From NCBI RefSeq assembly GCF_024971095.1, contig NZ_CP069717.1, forward strand, positions 1,612,001-1,676,000: a stretch of 64,000 nt of DNA, in the 5' to 3' direction. Each line of letters opens with the position of its first letter. The stretch's first letter is position 1. The notes under the pieces are model-generated. The model did no database searches. It worked only from the letters and a program-made list of their open reading frames with translations, and was not told where the DNA came from. This DNA is from Microbacterium neungamense (lineage in GTDB: Bacteria; Actinomycetota; Actinomycetes; Actinomycetales; Microbacteriaceae). This document shows, one piece after another, positions 46,741 to 56,425 of the stretch. Both the position numbers and the translations under genes were made by a program.

Positions 46741-49700
46741 TTAGTGCGACGGGCGGATGACGACCAAAAGATCCCCCGCCTCCACCTGCTGGGTCGACGC
46801 GATCGCGAGCCGCTCGACGACGCCGTCGACGGGGGCCGTGATCGCGGCCTCCATCTTCATCGCCTCGATGGAGGCGACCGGCTCCCCGGCCCGCACCTCG
46901 GTGCCCTCCTCTACCTTGAGCGTCACCGCACCGGAGAACGGCGCGGCGACCTGACCCGGCTTCGACGTGTCGGCCTTCTCCGCCTCGTGCACCTCGACCG
47001 CGATCGAGCGGTCGCGCACCGCCACCGGGCGCAGCTGCCCGTTCAGGGTGGTCATCACCGTGCGCATGCCCTTCGGGTCGGCCTCGCCGATCGCCTCCAG
47101 GCCGACGTACAGGCGGACGCCGCGCTCGATCTCCACCACGTGCTCGGCACCCGGCACCAGCCCGTACAGGTAGTCGGCCGTGTCCAGCACGGACAGGTCG
47201 CCGTACTCGTCCCGGTTCTGGCGGAAGATCCGGGTGGGACCGGGGAACAGCAGCTCGTTGAGCATCCCCCGGCGCTCCTCGGACGAGCCGGACAGCGCGG
47301 CCGCCTGCTCGTCGGTGATCGGCGTGATCGCGGGCTTCACCGAGCGCCCGGCGAGCACCTTGCTGCGGAACGGCTCCGGCCATCCGCCCGGCAGGTCGCC
47401 GAGCTCCCCCGCCATGAACCCGACCACCGAATCCGGGATGTCGTAGCGCTCGGGGTTGCGCTCGAAGTCGTCCGGGTCGGCCTTCACCGCCGCGAGATGC
47501 AGGGCGAGGTCGCCGACCACCTTCGAGGACGGCGTCACCTTCGGCACCCTGCCGAGGATGCGGTTCGCCGCGGCGTACATGTCCTCGATGAGCTCGAAGT
47601 CGTCGGCCAGACCGAGCGCGATCGCCTGCTGCCGCAGGTTGGACAGCTGACCGCCCGGGATCTCGTGGTGGTAGACCCGGCCGGTGGGGCCGGGCAGCCC
47701 CGACTCGAACGGACGGTAGAGGTGGCGGGTCGCCTCCCAGTACGGCTCGAGGTCTGCGGCGGCCTGCAGGTCGATCCCGGTGTCGCGCTCGGTGTGCGCG
47801 AGGGCCGCGACCAGGGCCGACAGCGGCGGCTGACTCGTCGTTCCCGCCATCGGCGCGGACGCCGCGTCCACGGCATCCGCCCCCGCGTCGCTCGCGGCGA
47901 GCAGCGTCGCGAGCTGTCCGCCGGCGGTGTCGTGCGTGTGCACGTGCACCGGCTGGTCGAACCGCTCCCGCAGCGCGCGCACGAGCTTCGCCGCGGCGGC
48001 GGGTCGCAGCAGGCCTGCCATGTCCTTGATGGCGATGACGTGCGCACCGGCGTCCACGATCTGCTCGGCCAGGCGCAGGTAGTAGTCGAGGGTGTACAGA
48101 TCCTCCGCGGGATTGAGCAGGTCCCCGGTGTAGCAGAGGGCGGCTTCGGCGACAGCGGTGCCGGTGGCGAGGACGGCGTCGATCGCGGGGCGCATCTGCG
48201 AGACGTCGTTCAGCGCGTCGAAGATGCGGAAGATGTCCACGCCGGTGGCCGCGGCCTCCGCGACGAACGCGTCGGTCACCTCGGTCGGGTACGGCGTGTA
48301 CCCGACCGTGTTCCGACCGCGCAGCAGCATCTGGATGTTGATGTTCGGCAGCGCCTCGCGCAGCGCGGCCAGCCGGTCCCACGGGTCCTCGGCGAGGAAG
48401 CGAAGGGCCACGTCGTAGGTGGCACCGCCCCACGCCTCCACCGACAGCAGCTGCGGGGTCATCCGGGCCACGTAGGGCGCGACGGCGACGAGGTCCTTGG
48501 TGCGCACGCGCGTCGCCAGCAGGGACTGGTGCGCGTCGCGGAACGTCGTCTCGGTGACCGCCAGCGCGGTCTGCGCGCGCAGGTCGGCGGCGAACCCGGC
48601 CGGTCCGAGCTGCTGCAGCCGCTGCCGCGAGCCCGCCGGCGCCGGCTCCCGCACGTCGATCGGGGGCAGCTTCGACGCCGGCGGGGCGGCCAGCGGGTTC
48701 TCGCCATGCGGCTTGTTCACCGTGGTGTCCACCAGCCAGCGCAGGATCTTCGTGCCGCGGTCCTTCGAGGGGCGGCTGCGCAGCAGCTGGGGGCGCTCGT
48801 CGATGAACGAGGTGGAGAGGTCCCCGGCGAGGAAGGCCGGGTCCTCGAGCACGCCCTGGAGGAACGGGATGTTGGTGGAGACGCCGCGGATGCGGAACTC
48901 GGCGAGGGCGCGGCGGGCGCGCGAGACGGCGCTCTCGAAGGTGCGGCCACGGCAGGTGAGCTTCGACAGCATCGAATCGAAGTACGGGCTGACCTGGGCG
49001 CCGGCGGCGGTGGTGCCGCCGTCGAGACGGATGCCCGCGCCACCGGGCGACCGGTAGGTGGTGATCTTGCCGGTGTCCGGGCGGAACCCCCGCGTCGGGT
49101 CCTCGGTGGTGATCCGGCATTGCAGCGCCGCGCCGCGCAGGTGGATGTCCTCCTGCTCCAGTCCCAGCTCGGCCAGGGTCGCGCCCGCCGCGATCTGCAT
49201 CTGGGCCCGCACGAGGTCGACGTCGGTGACCTCCTCGGTGACGGTGTGCTCCACCTGGATGCGCGGGTTCATCTCGATGAAGACCACCTCGCCGGCACGG
49301 GGACCGGCTGTCTCGAGCAGGAACTCCACGGTGCCGGCGTTCTGGTAGCCGATCGACTCGGCGAACGCCACGGCGTGGCGGTGCAGCGCCTGACGGATGC
49401 CGTCGTCGAGGTTCGGCGCCGGCGCGATCTCGATCACCTTCTGGTGCCGCCGCTGCACCGAGCAGTCGCGCTCGAAGAGGTGCACGATGTGCCCGTGCCC
49501 GTCGGCGAGGATCTGCACCTCGACGTGACGCGGGCGCAGCACCGCCTGCTCGAGGAACATCCGCGGGTCGCCGAACGCGGCATCCGCCTCGCGCATCGCC
49601 TCGGCGAGGGCAGGAGCGAGCTCCCCCTTCGTCTCCACGCGCCGCATGCCGCGGCCGCCGCCGCCGGCGACCGCCTTCGCGAACAGCGGGAAGCCGATCT

Positions 49701-50148
49701 CGTCGGCCTGCGCGACCAGCTCCTCGACGTCGCTCGAGGCCTCGGTGGACCGCAGCACCGGGACACCCGCCCGGATGGCGTGCGCCTTGGCTGCCACCTT
49801 GTTGCCCGCCATCTCCAGCACGCGCGCGGGCGGGCCGATGAACGCGATGCCGTTCGCGGCCGCCTTCTCGGCGAGTTCGGGGTTCTCGGACAGGAACCCG
49901 TAGCCCGGGTAGATCGCGTCGGCGCCCGCCTCGAGGGCGACGCGGACGATCTCGTCCACGTCCAGGTAGGCCTGGACCGGATGCCCGCGCTCCCCGATCT
50001 CGTAAGCCTCATCGGCCTTGAGCCGGTGCAGGGAGCCTCGGTCCTCGTAGGGGAACACCGCGACTGTGCGCGCCCCCACCTCGAATGCCGCTCGGAATGC
50101 CCGGATCGCGATCTCGCCGCGGTTGGCCACCAGGATCTTCTGGAACAT
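46741..50148 (-). CDS. pyc: Pyruvate carboxylase
   Basis: Biotin enzyme making oxaloacetate from pyruvate (EC 6.4.1.1), refilling the TCA cycle. The 1135 residues hold, in order, the biotin carboxylase domain (MFQKILVANRGEIAIR; ATP-grasp GGGGRGMRRV), the carboxyltransferase barrel (ETTFRDAHQSLLATR; metal-site HVHTHDTAGG) and the biotin carrier domain with EAMKM, Lys1098 being the biotin site. The ATG at 50148 is preceded by AGAGG. All three domains in one chain is the normal alpha4 form. Divergent from the parA-like gene across 90 bases. Confidence 0.98.
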   Translation of the reverse strand: MFQKILVANRGEIAIRAFRAAFEVGARTVAVFPYEDRGSLHRLKADEAYEIGERGHPVQAYLDVDEIVRVALEAGADAIYPGYGFLSENPELAEKAAANGIAFIGPPARVLEMAGNKVAAKAHAIRAGVPVLRSTEASSDVEELVAQADEIGFPLFAKAVAGGGGRGMRRVETKGELAPALAEAMREADAAFGDPRMFLEQAVLRPRHVEVQILADGHGHIVHLFERDCSVQRRHQKVIEIAPAPNLDDGIRQALHRHAVAFAESIGYQNAGTVEFLLETAGPRAGEVVFIEMNPRIQVEHTVTEEVTDVDLVRAQMQIAAGATLAELGLEQEDIHLRGAALQCRITTEDPTRGFRPDTGKITTYRSPGGAGIRLDGGTTAAGAQVSPYFDSMLSKLTCRGRTFESAVSRARRALAEFRIRGVSTNIPFLQGVLEDPAFLAGDLSTSFIDERPQLLRSRPSKDRGTKILRWLVDTTVNKPHGENPLAAPPASKLPPIDVREPAPAGSRQRLQQLGPAGFAADLRAQTALAVTETTFRDAHQSLLATRVRTKDLVAVAPYVARMTPQLLSVEAWGGATYDVALRFLAEDPWDRLAALREALPNINIQMLLRGRNTVGYTPYPTEVTDAFVAEAAATGVDIFRIFDALNDVSQMRPAIDAVLATGTAVAEAALCYTGDLLNPAEDLYTLDYYLRLAEQIVDAGAHVIAIKDMAGLLRPAAAAKLVRALRERFDQPVHVHTHDTAGGQLATLLAASDAGADAVDAASAPMAGTTSQPPLSALVAALAHTERDTGIDLQAAADLEPYWEATRHLYRPFESGLPGPTGRVYHHEIPGGQLSNLRQQAIALGLADDFELIEDMYAAANRILGRVPKVTPSSKVVGDLALHLAAVKADPDDFERNPERYDIPDSVVGFMAGELGDLPGGWPEPFRSKVLAGRSVKPAITPITDEQAAALSGSSEERRGMLNELLFPGPTRIFRQNRDEYGDLSVLDTADYLYGLVPGAEHVVEIERGVRLYVGLEAIGEADPKGMRTVMTTLNGQLRPVAVRDRSIAVEVHEAEKADTSKPGQVAAPFSGAVTLKVEEGTEVRAGEPVASIEAMKMEAAITAPVDGVVERLAIASTQQVEAGDLLVVIRPSH

Positions 50149-50225
50149 GCACACCTCTGTCTGCTCGATGTACGCGGTGCGCGCACAGGGGCCGGGGCTG
50201 AGTGTGTGTCCAGACTAGGGCACGG

Positions 50226-50231
50226 TAACGT
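50226..50231 (+). promoter_or_regulatory. -10 box TAACGT of the parA-like gene
   Basis: TAACGT seven bases before the GTG at 50239; leaderless transcript predicted. Confidence 0.45.
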
Positions 50232-50238
50232 GGTGTCC

Positions 50239-51050
50239 GTGCACGTACTCAGCGTCAGCTCCCTGAAGGGAGGCGTCGGGAAGACCACCGTGACCCTCGG
50301 TCTGGCCTCCGCCGCCTTCGCCCGCGGCATCCGAACCCTCGTCGTGGACCTCGACCCGCAGTCGGACGTCTCCACGGGCATGGACATCCAGATCGCCGGG
50401 CGCCTCAACGTCGCCGACGTCCTGGCCAACCCGAAGGAGAAGGTCGTCCGTCAGGCGATCACCACCAGCGGCTGGGCGAAGGTGCATCCGGGGACCATCG
50501 ACGTGCTCATCGGCAGCCCATCCGCGATCAACTTCGACGGCCCGCACCCGAGCGTCCGCGACGTGTGGAAGCTGGAGGAGGCGCTGGCCACCGTCGAGTC
50601 CGAGTACGACCTCGTCCTCATCGACTGCGCGCCCTCGCTGAACGCGCTCACCCGCACCGCCTGGGCGGCCAGCGACCGCGTCATGGTCGTCACCGAGCCG
50701 GGGCTGTTCTCCGTCGCCGCGGCCGACCGCGCGCTGCGCGCGATCGAGGAGATCCGCCGCGGCCTCTCCCCCGCCTGCAGCCCCTGGGCATCGTGGTGAA
50801 CCGGGTGCGCCCGCAGTCGATCGAGCACCAGTTCCGGATCAAGGAGCTGCGCGACATGTTCGGTCCGCTGGTGCTCGCCCCGCAGCTGCCCGAGCGCACC
50901 TCGCTGCAGCAGGCGCAGGGCGCCGCGAAGCCGCTGCACATCTGGCCGGGCGATTCCGCGCAGGAGCTGGCGGCGGACTTCGATCAGCTGCTGAACCGCA
51001 TCATCCGCACCGGCCGGGTGCCGGTTCCGGAGGCCGGGCCGCAGGCCTGA
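50239..51050 (+). pseudogene. ParA family ATPase, frame broken by one missing C
   Basis: Chromosome-partition-type ATPase of about 270 residues if restored. Residues 1-180 read normally from the GTG at 50239: KGGVGKTT at 10-17, DLDPQSDVSTGMD, and YDLVLIDCAPSLNALT (Walker B). After IRRGLSP the frame runs off to a stop at 50797-50799. The rest of the protein (LQPLGIVVNRVRPQSIEHQF... to PEAGPQA) continues in the +2 frame to the stop at 51048-51050. Adding one C to the C5 run at 50768-50772 restores ...GLSPRLQPLGIVVN. Hence a sequencing error or a recent mutation is likely. Convergent with the first MerR gene; no parB is near, so this is probably an orphan ParA-like protein. Confidence 0.85.
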
Positions 51051-51077
51051 CCGGGTTGTCGACTGTCGGCCGGTCCG

Positions 51078-51623
51078 TCAGGCGGTGCGCTTCGCGCGAC
51101 GAGCGGCGAGCTCGTCGACGGGATCCGGCGCGGTCGGGTCGAACTCGACGAGCGTGGACTCGACTTCGCGGAGCACCTTGCCCACCGCGATGCCGAACAC
51201 GCCCTGACCGCGGCTGACGAGGTCGATGACCTCGTCGTTCGAGGTGCACAGGTACACCGAGGCGCCGTCACTCATCAGCGTGGTGCCGGCGAGATCACGG
51301 ATGCCGGCGGCGCGCAGCTGCTCCACGGCGGTGCGGATCTGCTGCAGCGAGATGCCGGTGTCGAGGAGGCGCTTGACGAGCTTCAGCACGAGGATGTCGC
51401 GGAACCCGTAGAGGCGCTGCGAACCCGAGCCGCTGGCGCCGCGCACCGTGGGCTCGACGAGCTCCGTGCGCGCCCAATAGTCCAGCTGACGGTAGGTGAT
51501 GCCGGCGGCGCGAGCGGCCACCGCACCGCGGTAGCCGACCTCGTCATCCATGGCCGGAAGCCCGTCCGTGAAGAGGAGCTCGGTCACGAACCGCGGGTCG
51601 CCGGAGAGCTCATCCGCATTCAT
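51078..51623 (-). CDS. MerR family regulator (Rv1830-like)
   Basis: 181-residue regulator with an N-terminal extension (MNADELSGDPRFVTELLFTDGLPAMDDE), then the winged helix YRGAVAARAAGITYRQLDYWARTELV...QRLYGFRDILVLKLVKRLLD (about 30-95), a dimerisation helix ISLQQIRTAVEQLRAAG and a C-terminal domain TTLMSDGASVYLCTSNDEVIDLVSRGQGVFGIAV. This is the actinobacterial Rv1830 type always found with FtsR and GarA. AGGAGGACAGAG precedes the ATG. Effector unknown. It lies 114 bases downstream of the ftsR-like gene on the same strand. Confidence 0.9.
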   Translation of the reverse strand: MNADELSGDPRFVTELLFTDGLPAMDDEVGYRGAVAARAAGITYRQLDYWARTELVEPTVRGASGSGSQRLYGFRDILVLKLVKRLLDTGISLQQIRTAVEQLRAAGIRDLAGTTLMSDGASVYLCTSNDEVIDLVSRGQGVFGIAVGKVLREVESTLVEFDPTAPDPVDELAARRAKRTA

Positions 51624-51737
51624 CTCTGTCCTCCTTGAACGGTTACCTCAACGCTAAAGCAGCACCCCCGCAGCGGCAACGACATCCGTGATCGGGCGAA
51701 GGTGTGTCGCAACCAGTTCGTTACGAAACCGCGCCGG

Positions 51738-52427
51738 TCACGACACCACGCGGGCGAGCGCCTGCTTCACCAGCAGCGCCCGCACCTCGCCGATCCGGGC
51801 CGCCAGCTCCGGGGCGAGCTCGCCGGCCCTGCCGCGGGATGCGGCGTCGGTGCGGCGCAGCAGCGAGGAGAGGGCCGACTCGATCAGGGCGACCTCACGC
51901 TCGGCGGACTGGCGCAGCGCGCGCAGGTGCCGGGGCTCGATGCCGTGCCGGCCGAGCGCCACCAGCTCTCGCAGCAGCGTCGCGGCCTGCTCGGGGTAGG
52001 TCTCCGCGGCCGGGATGAGCCCGGCCGTGACCGCCTCGTTCAGCAGCTGCGGGGCCGCGCCGGTCGCGGACAGCAGCTCGTCCCGGCGGTAGCGTCGCGC
52101 CGCGGGCGCGATCGAGCGCGGCACGACGTCGCTCCAGGCGGTCCCGCGCGCCTCGGCCTCGTCGAGCTGCTCGCGGATCACGCTCAGCGGCAGGTAGTGG
52201 TCGCGCTGCAGGATGAGCGCGGTGCGCAGCCGTTCGACATCCGACGGCGAGAACTTGCGGTACCCGGACTCGGTGCGCGACGGCGTGACGATCCCCTGGA
52301 CCTCCAGGAACCGCAGCTTGCTCGAGGTGAGCTGCGGGAACTCCGGCGTCAGCCGCGCCAGGACCTGGCCGATGCTCAGGAGGCCCGTGGGCGCGGAGCG
52401 CTCCCGGGCCGCACGCACTGCCGCCAT
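51738..52427 (-). CDS. ftsR: MerR family regulator FtsR-like
   Basis: 229-residue MerR-type protein resembling FtsR (mycobacterial Rv1828), which in Corynebacterium activates ftsZ. The winged helix is LLSIGQVLARLTPEFPQLTSSKLRFLEVQGI...GYRKFSPSDVERLRTALILQRD (about 16-78), followed by LPLSVIREQLDEAEARG and a helical C-terminal region with RYRRDELLSATGA. The ATG at 52427 overlaps the stop of the garA-like gene (ATGA). Whether it controls the ftsZ in this window is a testable inference. Confidence 0.88.
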   Translation of the reverse strand: MAAVRAARERSAPTGLLSIGQVLARLTPEFPQLTSSKLRFLEVQGIVTPSRTESGYRKFSPSDVERLRTALILQRDHYLPLSVIREQLDEAEARGTAWSDVVPRSIAPAARRYRRDELLSATGAAPQLLNEAVTAGLIPAAETYPEQAATLLRELVALGRHGIEPRHLRALRQSAEREVALIESALSSLLRRTDAASRGRAGELAPELAARIGEVRALLVKQALARVVS

Positions 52428-52912
52428 CAGGCGTTCGCCGCCGCGAGGTCGACCGGCGAGGCGAAGAAGTTCAGTCGGAACTTCCCGATCCGCAGCTCGT
52501 AGCCGTTGGCCAGGCTGCTGCGGTCGACGCGCTCCCCGTTGACGTAGGTGCCGTTCAGCGACCGCTGGTCGATGATCTCGAACGCGGTGCCGGAGCGGGT
52601 GATCTCGGCGTGACGACGCGACACCGTCACGTCGTCGAAGAAGATGTCCGCCTCCGGGTGGCGGCCGACCGTCGTGACGTCGGTGTCGAGGAGGTACCGC
52701 GCGCCGGCGAGGGCGCCGGAGCGGACCAGCAGCAGTGCGGAGCCCGAGGGCAGAGCGGCGATCGCGGCCTGCTCGGCATCCGTCAACTCCACGCCGAAGG
52801 GCACGAAGGACAGATCGGAGTCGTGGCCGAATGTCTGCGTCACGTCGTGCCGCTGCTCGCCGCTGCGGTGGATCGCGCCATCGGCGCCGATCGGGCTGTC
52901 GCTCTCTGTCAC
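52427..52912 (-). CDS. garA: FHA domain protein, GarA/OdhI-like
   Basis: Phosphothreonine-binding switch protein, 161 residues from the GTG at 52912 (GAGGAGG upstream); a longer frame to 53041 overlaps the lpdA promoter. In relatives the protein inhibits 2-oxoglutarate dehydrogenase and glutamate dehydrogenase until a Ser/Thr kinase phosphorylates an N-terminal ETT motif. Here the N-terminal site is VTQTFGHD (Thr25/Thr27). The FHA domain spans about 78-150 with VGRHPEADI, SRRHAEI and NGTYVNGERVD, all key pThr-binding residues present. It is divergent from lpdA, encoding the E3 subunit of the same dehydrogenases. Confidence 0.9.
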   Translation of the reverse strand: MTESDSPIGADGAIHRSGEQRHDVTQTFGHDSDLSFVPFGVELTDAEQAAIAALPSGSALLLVRSGALAGARYLLDTDVTTVGRHPEADIFFDDVTVSRRHAEITRSGTAFEIIDQRSLNGTYVNGERVDRSSLANGYELRIGKFRLNFFASPVDLAAANA

Positions 52913-53022
52913 GGGTTCCCTCCTCGATCCCCAGCCTATCCGATCCCCTCCGCCCGGCGGGAGGAGTCTCCCGGCATCCGCAGGCACCTTGTCGCACTGC
53001 GTCGTCGCGCACCTCGGGACGA

Positions 53023-53028
53023 TAGGCT
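53023..53028 (+). promoter_or_regulatory. -10 box TAGGCT of lpdA
   Basis: TAGGCT exactly six bases before the lpdA ATG at 53035; leaderless transcript predicted. Confidence 0.55.
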
Positions 53029-53034
53029 GAGGGC

Positions 53035-54432
<1,398 letters not shown>

Positions 54433-54453
54433 CACGCGGCGCGCTGCGCCCGC

Positions 54454-54490
54454 GAAGGCCCCGGCCCCTCCCCAAGGGACCGGGGCCTTC
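54454..54490 (+). terminator. Terminator after lpdA
   Basis: Stem GAAGGCCCCGG (54454-54464) with CCGGGGCCTTC (54480-54490); the 15-base loop can pair further (TCCC with GGGA). It lies 21 bases after the lpdA stop and also faces the 3' end of the polyketide operon. Confidence 0.85.
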
Positions 54491-54537
54491 CCGTGCAAGG
54501 GGGCGGAGGGGTCGCGGGGGTCAGAGGCCTCCCATGG

Positions 54538-55716
54538 TCACGAGGGCGGCGGCGCGCGCCCGCAGCGGGGCGCGCCGAGGGCGCGGATCAGCGTCTCGCG
54601 GGCGGTGAGGAGAGGGCCGGATGCCGGTGCGCCCATCGCCATGTAGAACGCCGACCGCCGGTGCGCGCTCGCGGCGGCCCGCACGGATGCCCGGGCGTAC
54701 CGTTCAAGGTCGGGGCGGCCGGAGCGCAGCGCCTCCTCGATCGCCGCGGCGAGACGACGGGCATCCGCCCAGCCGAGGTTCATCCCCTGGCCGCCGATCG
54801 GGCTGATCTCGTGCGCCGCGTCACCGAGGAGGGCGATCCGGCCGGTCGCGATCCGGCCGGCGCGATGCTGCGCGGCCAGGAACTCGACCGGCCGCGCGTC
54901 CTCCGGAATGCCGGGGTCGGTCCCGAGCCGCGCGGCGATCTCGGCCCGGAAGGCCGCCGCATCTGCCAGCGAGCCGGGCCCGGTCCGCCGCACCACCCAG
55001 CGCCGGATCCCGCCGGGCAGCGGGAGCGACTCCACCAGCCCGCCGGGTTCGCAGTGCAGCCGGGCGACGGCATCCGAGCCGGCATCCGGCCCCGATCGCA
55101 CGCCTGCCCCGGCATCCGGCACGTCCGCCATCGCGTACCCGGCGCTGCCCGGTCGCCGTCGCCAGCCGAGGCCGAGTGCGGTGCGGATGCCGCTGCGCAC
55201 CCCATCGGCCGCGACGAGGAGGGCCGCCGTCAGCTCCCGCTCCCGGCCGCGCTCGCGCACGGCGACCCGCACCCGCGATCCCTCGTCGCGCACCGACAGC
55301 ACCTCCGTCCCCGGCCGCAGTCCGCCGGACAGTTCGGCAAGACGCGCCCGCAGCAGGGCATCCGTGCGGTGCTGCGGGAGCGTGAGCACCGGGCGCCCGG
55401 AGCCCGGCCCGGAGCCCACCCCGGACCTCAGCCCGGCACCTGACCCGGCCCCGAATGCCACCGCCGCCAGCACGCGTCCACGCGACAGCACCTCGCCGCC
55501 GCGCAGCGCGAGCGCCTCCGCCCGGATCGCGTCGGCCAGACCCGCCTCGGCGAGCGCGGCAAGCCCCGGCGGGTGGATGCCGATCGCGCGCGTCCGCGGG
55601 TCCGGGCCGTCCCGGCGCTCGCATACGATCGCGTCGATCCCGCGCGCGGCGAGCAGGCAGCCCAGCAGCAGCCCGACCGGGCCGCCGCCGGCGACGATCA
55701 CGTCATGATCCGGCAT
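54538..55716 (-). CDS. FAD-dependent oxidoreductase of the type III PKS operon
   Basis: Aromatic-hydroxylase-type flavoprotein (UbiH/PHBH family), 392 residues as read. Motifs: FAD loop VAGGGPVGLLLG near the start, the DG motif AADGVRSGIR, and GDAAHEISPIGGQGMNLGWADA for FAD ribityl binding. An extra Gly/Ser/Pro-rich insert lies around residues 90-108. The last codons (APRCGRAPPPS) look unnatural: adding one base to the G4 run at 54567-54570 would give ...RARAAALVTMGGL and a stop at 54521-54523. It overlaps the methyltransferase gene by 14 bases and is the last gene of the operon. A role hydroxylating or oxidising a resorcinol product is inferred. Confidence 0.85.
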   Translation of the reverse strand: MPDHDVIVAGGGPVGLLLGCLLAARGIDAIVCERRDGPDPRTRAIGIHPPGLAALAEAGLADAIRAEALALRGGEVLSRGRVLAAVAFGAGSGAGLRSGVGSGPGSGRPVLTLPQHRTDALLRARLAELSGGLRPGTEVLSVRDEGSRVRVAVRERGRERELTAALLVAADGVRSGIRTALGLGWRRRPGSAGYAMADVPDAGAGVRSGPDAGSDAVARLHCEPGGLVESLPLPGGIRRWVVRRTGPGSLADAAAFRAEIAARLGTDPGIPEDARPVEFLAAQHRAGRIATGRIALLGDAAHEISPIGGQGMNLGWADARRLAAAIEEALRSGRPDLERYARASVRAAASAHRRSAFYMAMGAPASGPLLTARETLIRALGAPRCGRAPPPS

Positions 55717-56425
55717 CCGGCGCCTCCCAGCGCAGCTCGAGGCGCATCGGCGCCCGGCGGCGCACCGTCCAGGCCGGCGGGACCGCCGCGGCGAGCTCGT
55801 CAGCGGTGTAGGAGCGGCGGATGCTGGTCAGCCCGTCCGGCCGGATGAACGAACCCGCCAGCACGGTCGGAGCCAGCGGCAGCGTCACGGCGGCGAACAG
55901 GAGGTACGCGGCGCGGCTGCGGGCGATGTCGTGGTGCACGGCGACGCCCCCGGGACGCACCAGCCGCTGCGCGTCGGCCAGCAGCGCGCGCAGCTCGCCG
56001 GCGGTCAGGTGATGCAGCAGGTGGTTGGAGAGGACGACGTCGTACTCCTCGCCCGCGCGCACCAGGTCGGCGGTCACGCCGTGCACGTAGCGGATCCCGA
56101 GCCCGCCGTCGCGCGCCGACGCCCACGCGTTCGCCCGCGCGTCCGCGTCCAGGGCGGTGATCTCCGCGGCCAGCCCGTCCCTGCGCATCCGCCGGGCGAG
56201 GGCGCGGGTGAGGTCGGCGCCGCCGGATCCGACGTCGAGGATCCGCACTGATCCGCGACGGGCGCGCGGCCGGATGTCGCGCCGGTACCCGCCCCGCCAC
56301 GGCGAGACGATCCCATTGACCAGGGCGAAGCGCGCGTAGGTGCGCTGCAGCATCCGCCGGTCGGCATCCGGCTCGTCCATCAGCTCCCGGATGCCGGTGG
56401 CGCGTGCGCTGAGGTCAGGCCCCAT
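55703..56425 (-). CDS. Class I SAM methyltransferase of the type III PKS operon
   Basis: SAM-dependent methyltransferase, 240 residues. After an N-terminal helix region (RMLQRTYARFALVNGIVSPW) comes motif I ILDVGSGGADLTRAL, an acidic residue after ITALDAD, and the motif VVLSNHLLHHL; the C-terminal part has a hydrophobic stretch AAYLLFAAVTLPLAP. It overlaps the polyketide synthase gene by 11 bases and the flavoprotein gene by 14, so all three are translationally coupled. In Streptomyces the srsABC operon pairs a synthase, methyltransferase and flavoprotein in the same order to make methylated phenolic lipids; an analogous role is inferred here. Confidence 0.87.
   Translation of the reverse strand: MGPDLSARATGIRELMDEPDADRRMLQRTYARFALVNGIVSPWRGGYRRDIRPRARRGSVRILDVGSGGADLTRALARRMRRDGLAAEITALDADARANAWASARDGGLGIRYVHGVTADLVRAGEEYDVVLSNHLLHHLTAGELRALLADAQRLVRPGGVAVHHDIARSRAAYLLFAAVTLPLAPTVLAGSFIRPDGLTSIRRSYTADELAAAVPPAWTVRRRAPMRLELRWEAPDAGS

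Noticed and set aside
44626..50799. A 6-kb open frame on the plus strand opposite the MinD-like and pyruvate carboxylase genes
   Set aside because: It is antisense to two well-supported genes, has the Arg/His/Asp/Gly-rich composition typical of GC-rich shadow frames, and only its last part (from 50239) is real, as the ParA-like gene.
50761..50800. Programmed ribosomal frameshift in the ParA-like gene
   Set aside because: The C5 run lacks a slippery heptamer of known type and no strong downstream structure was evident; a missing base is simpler, especially with a similar case in imuA.
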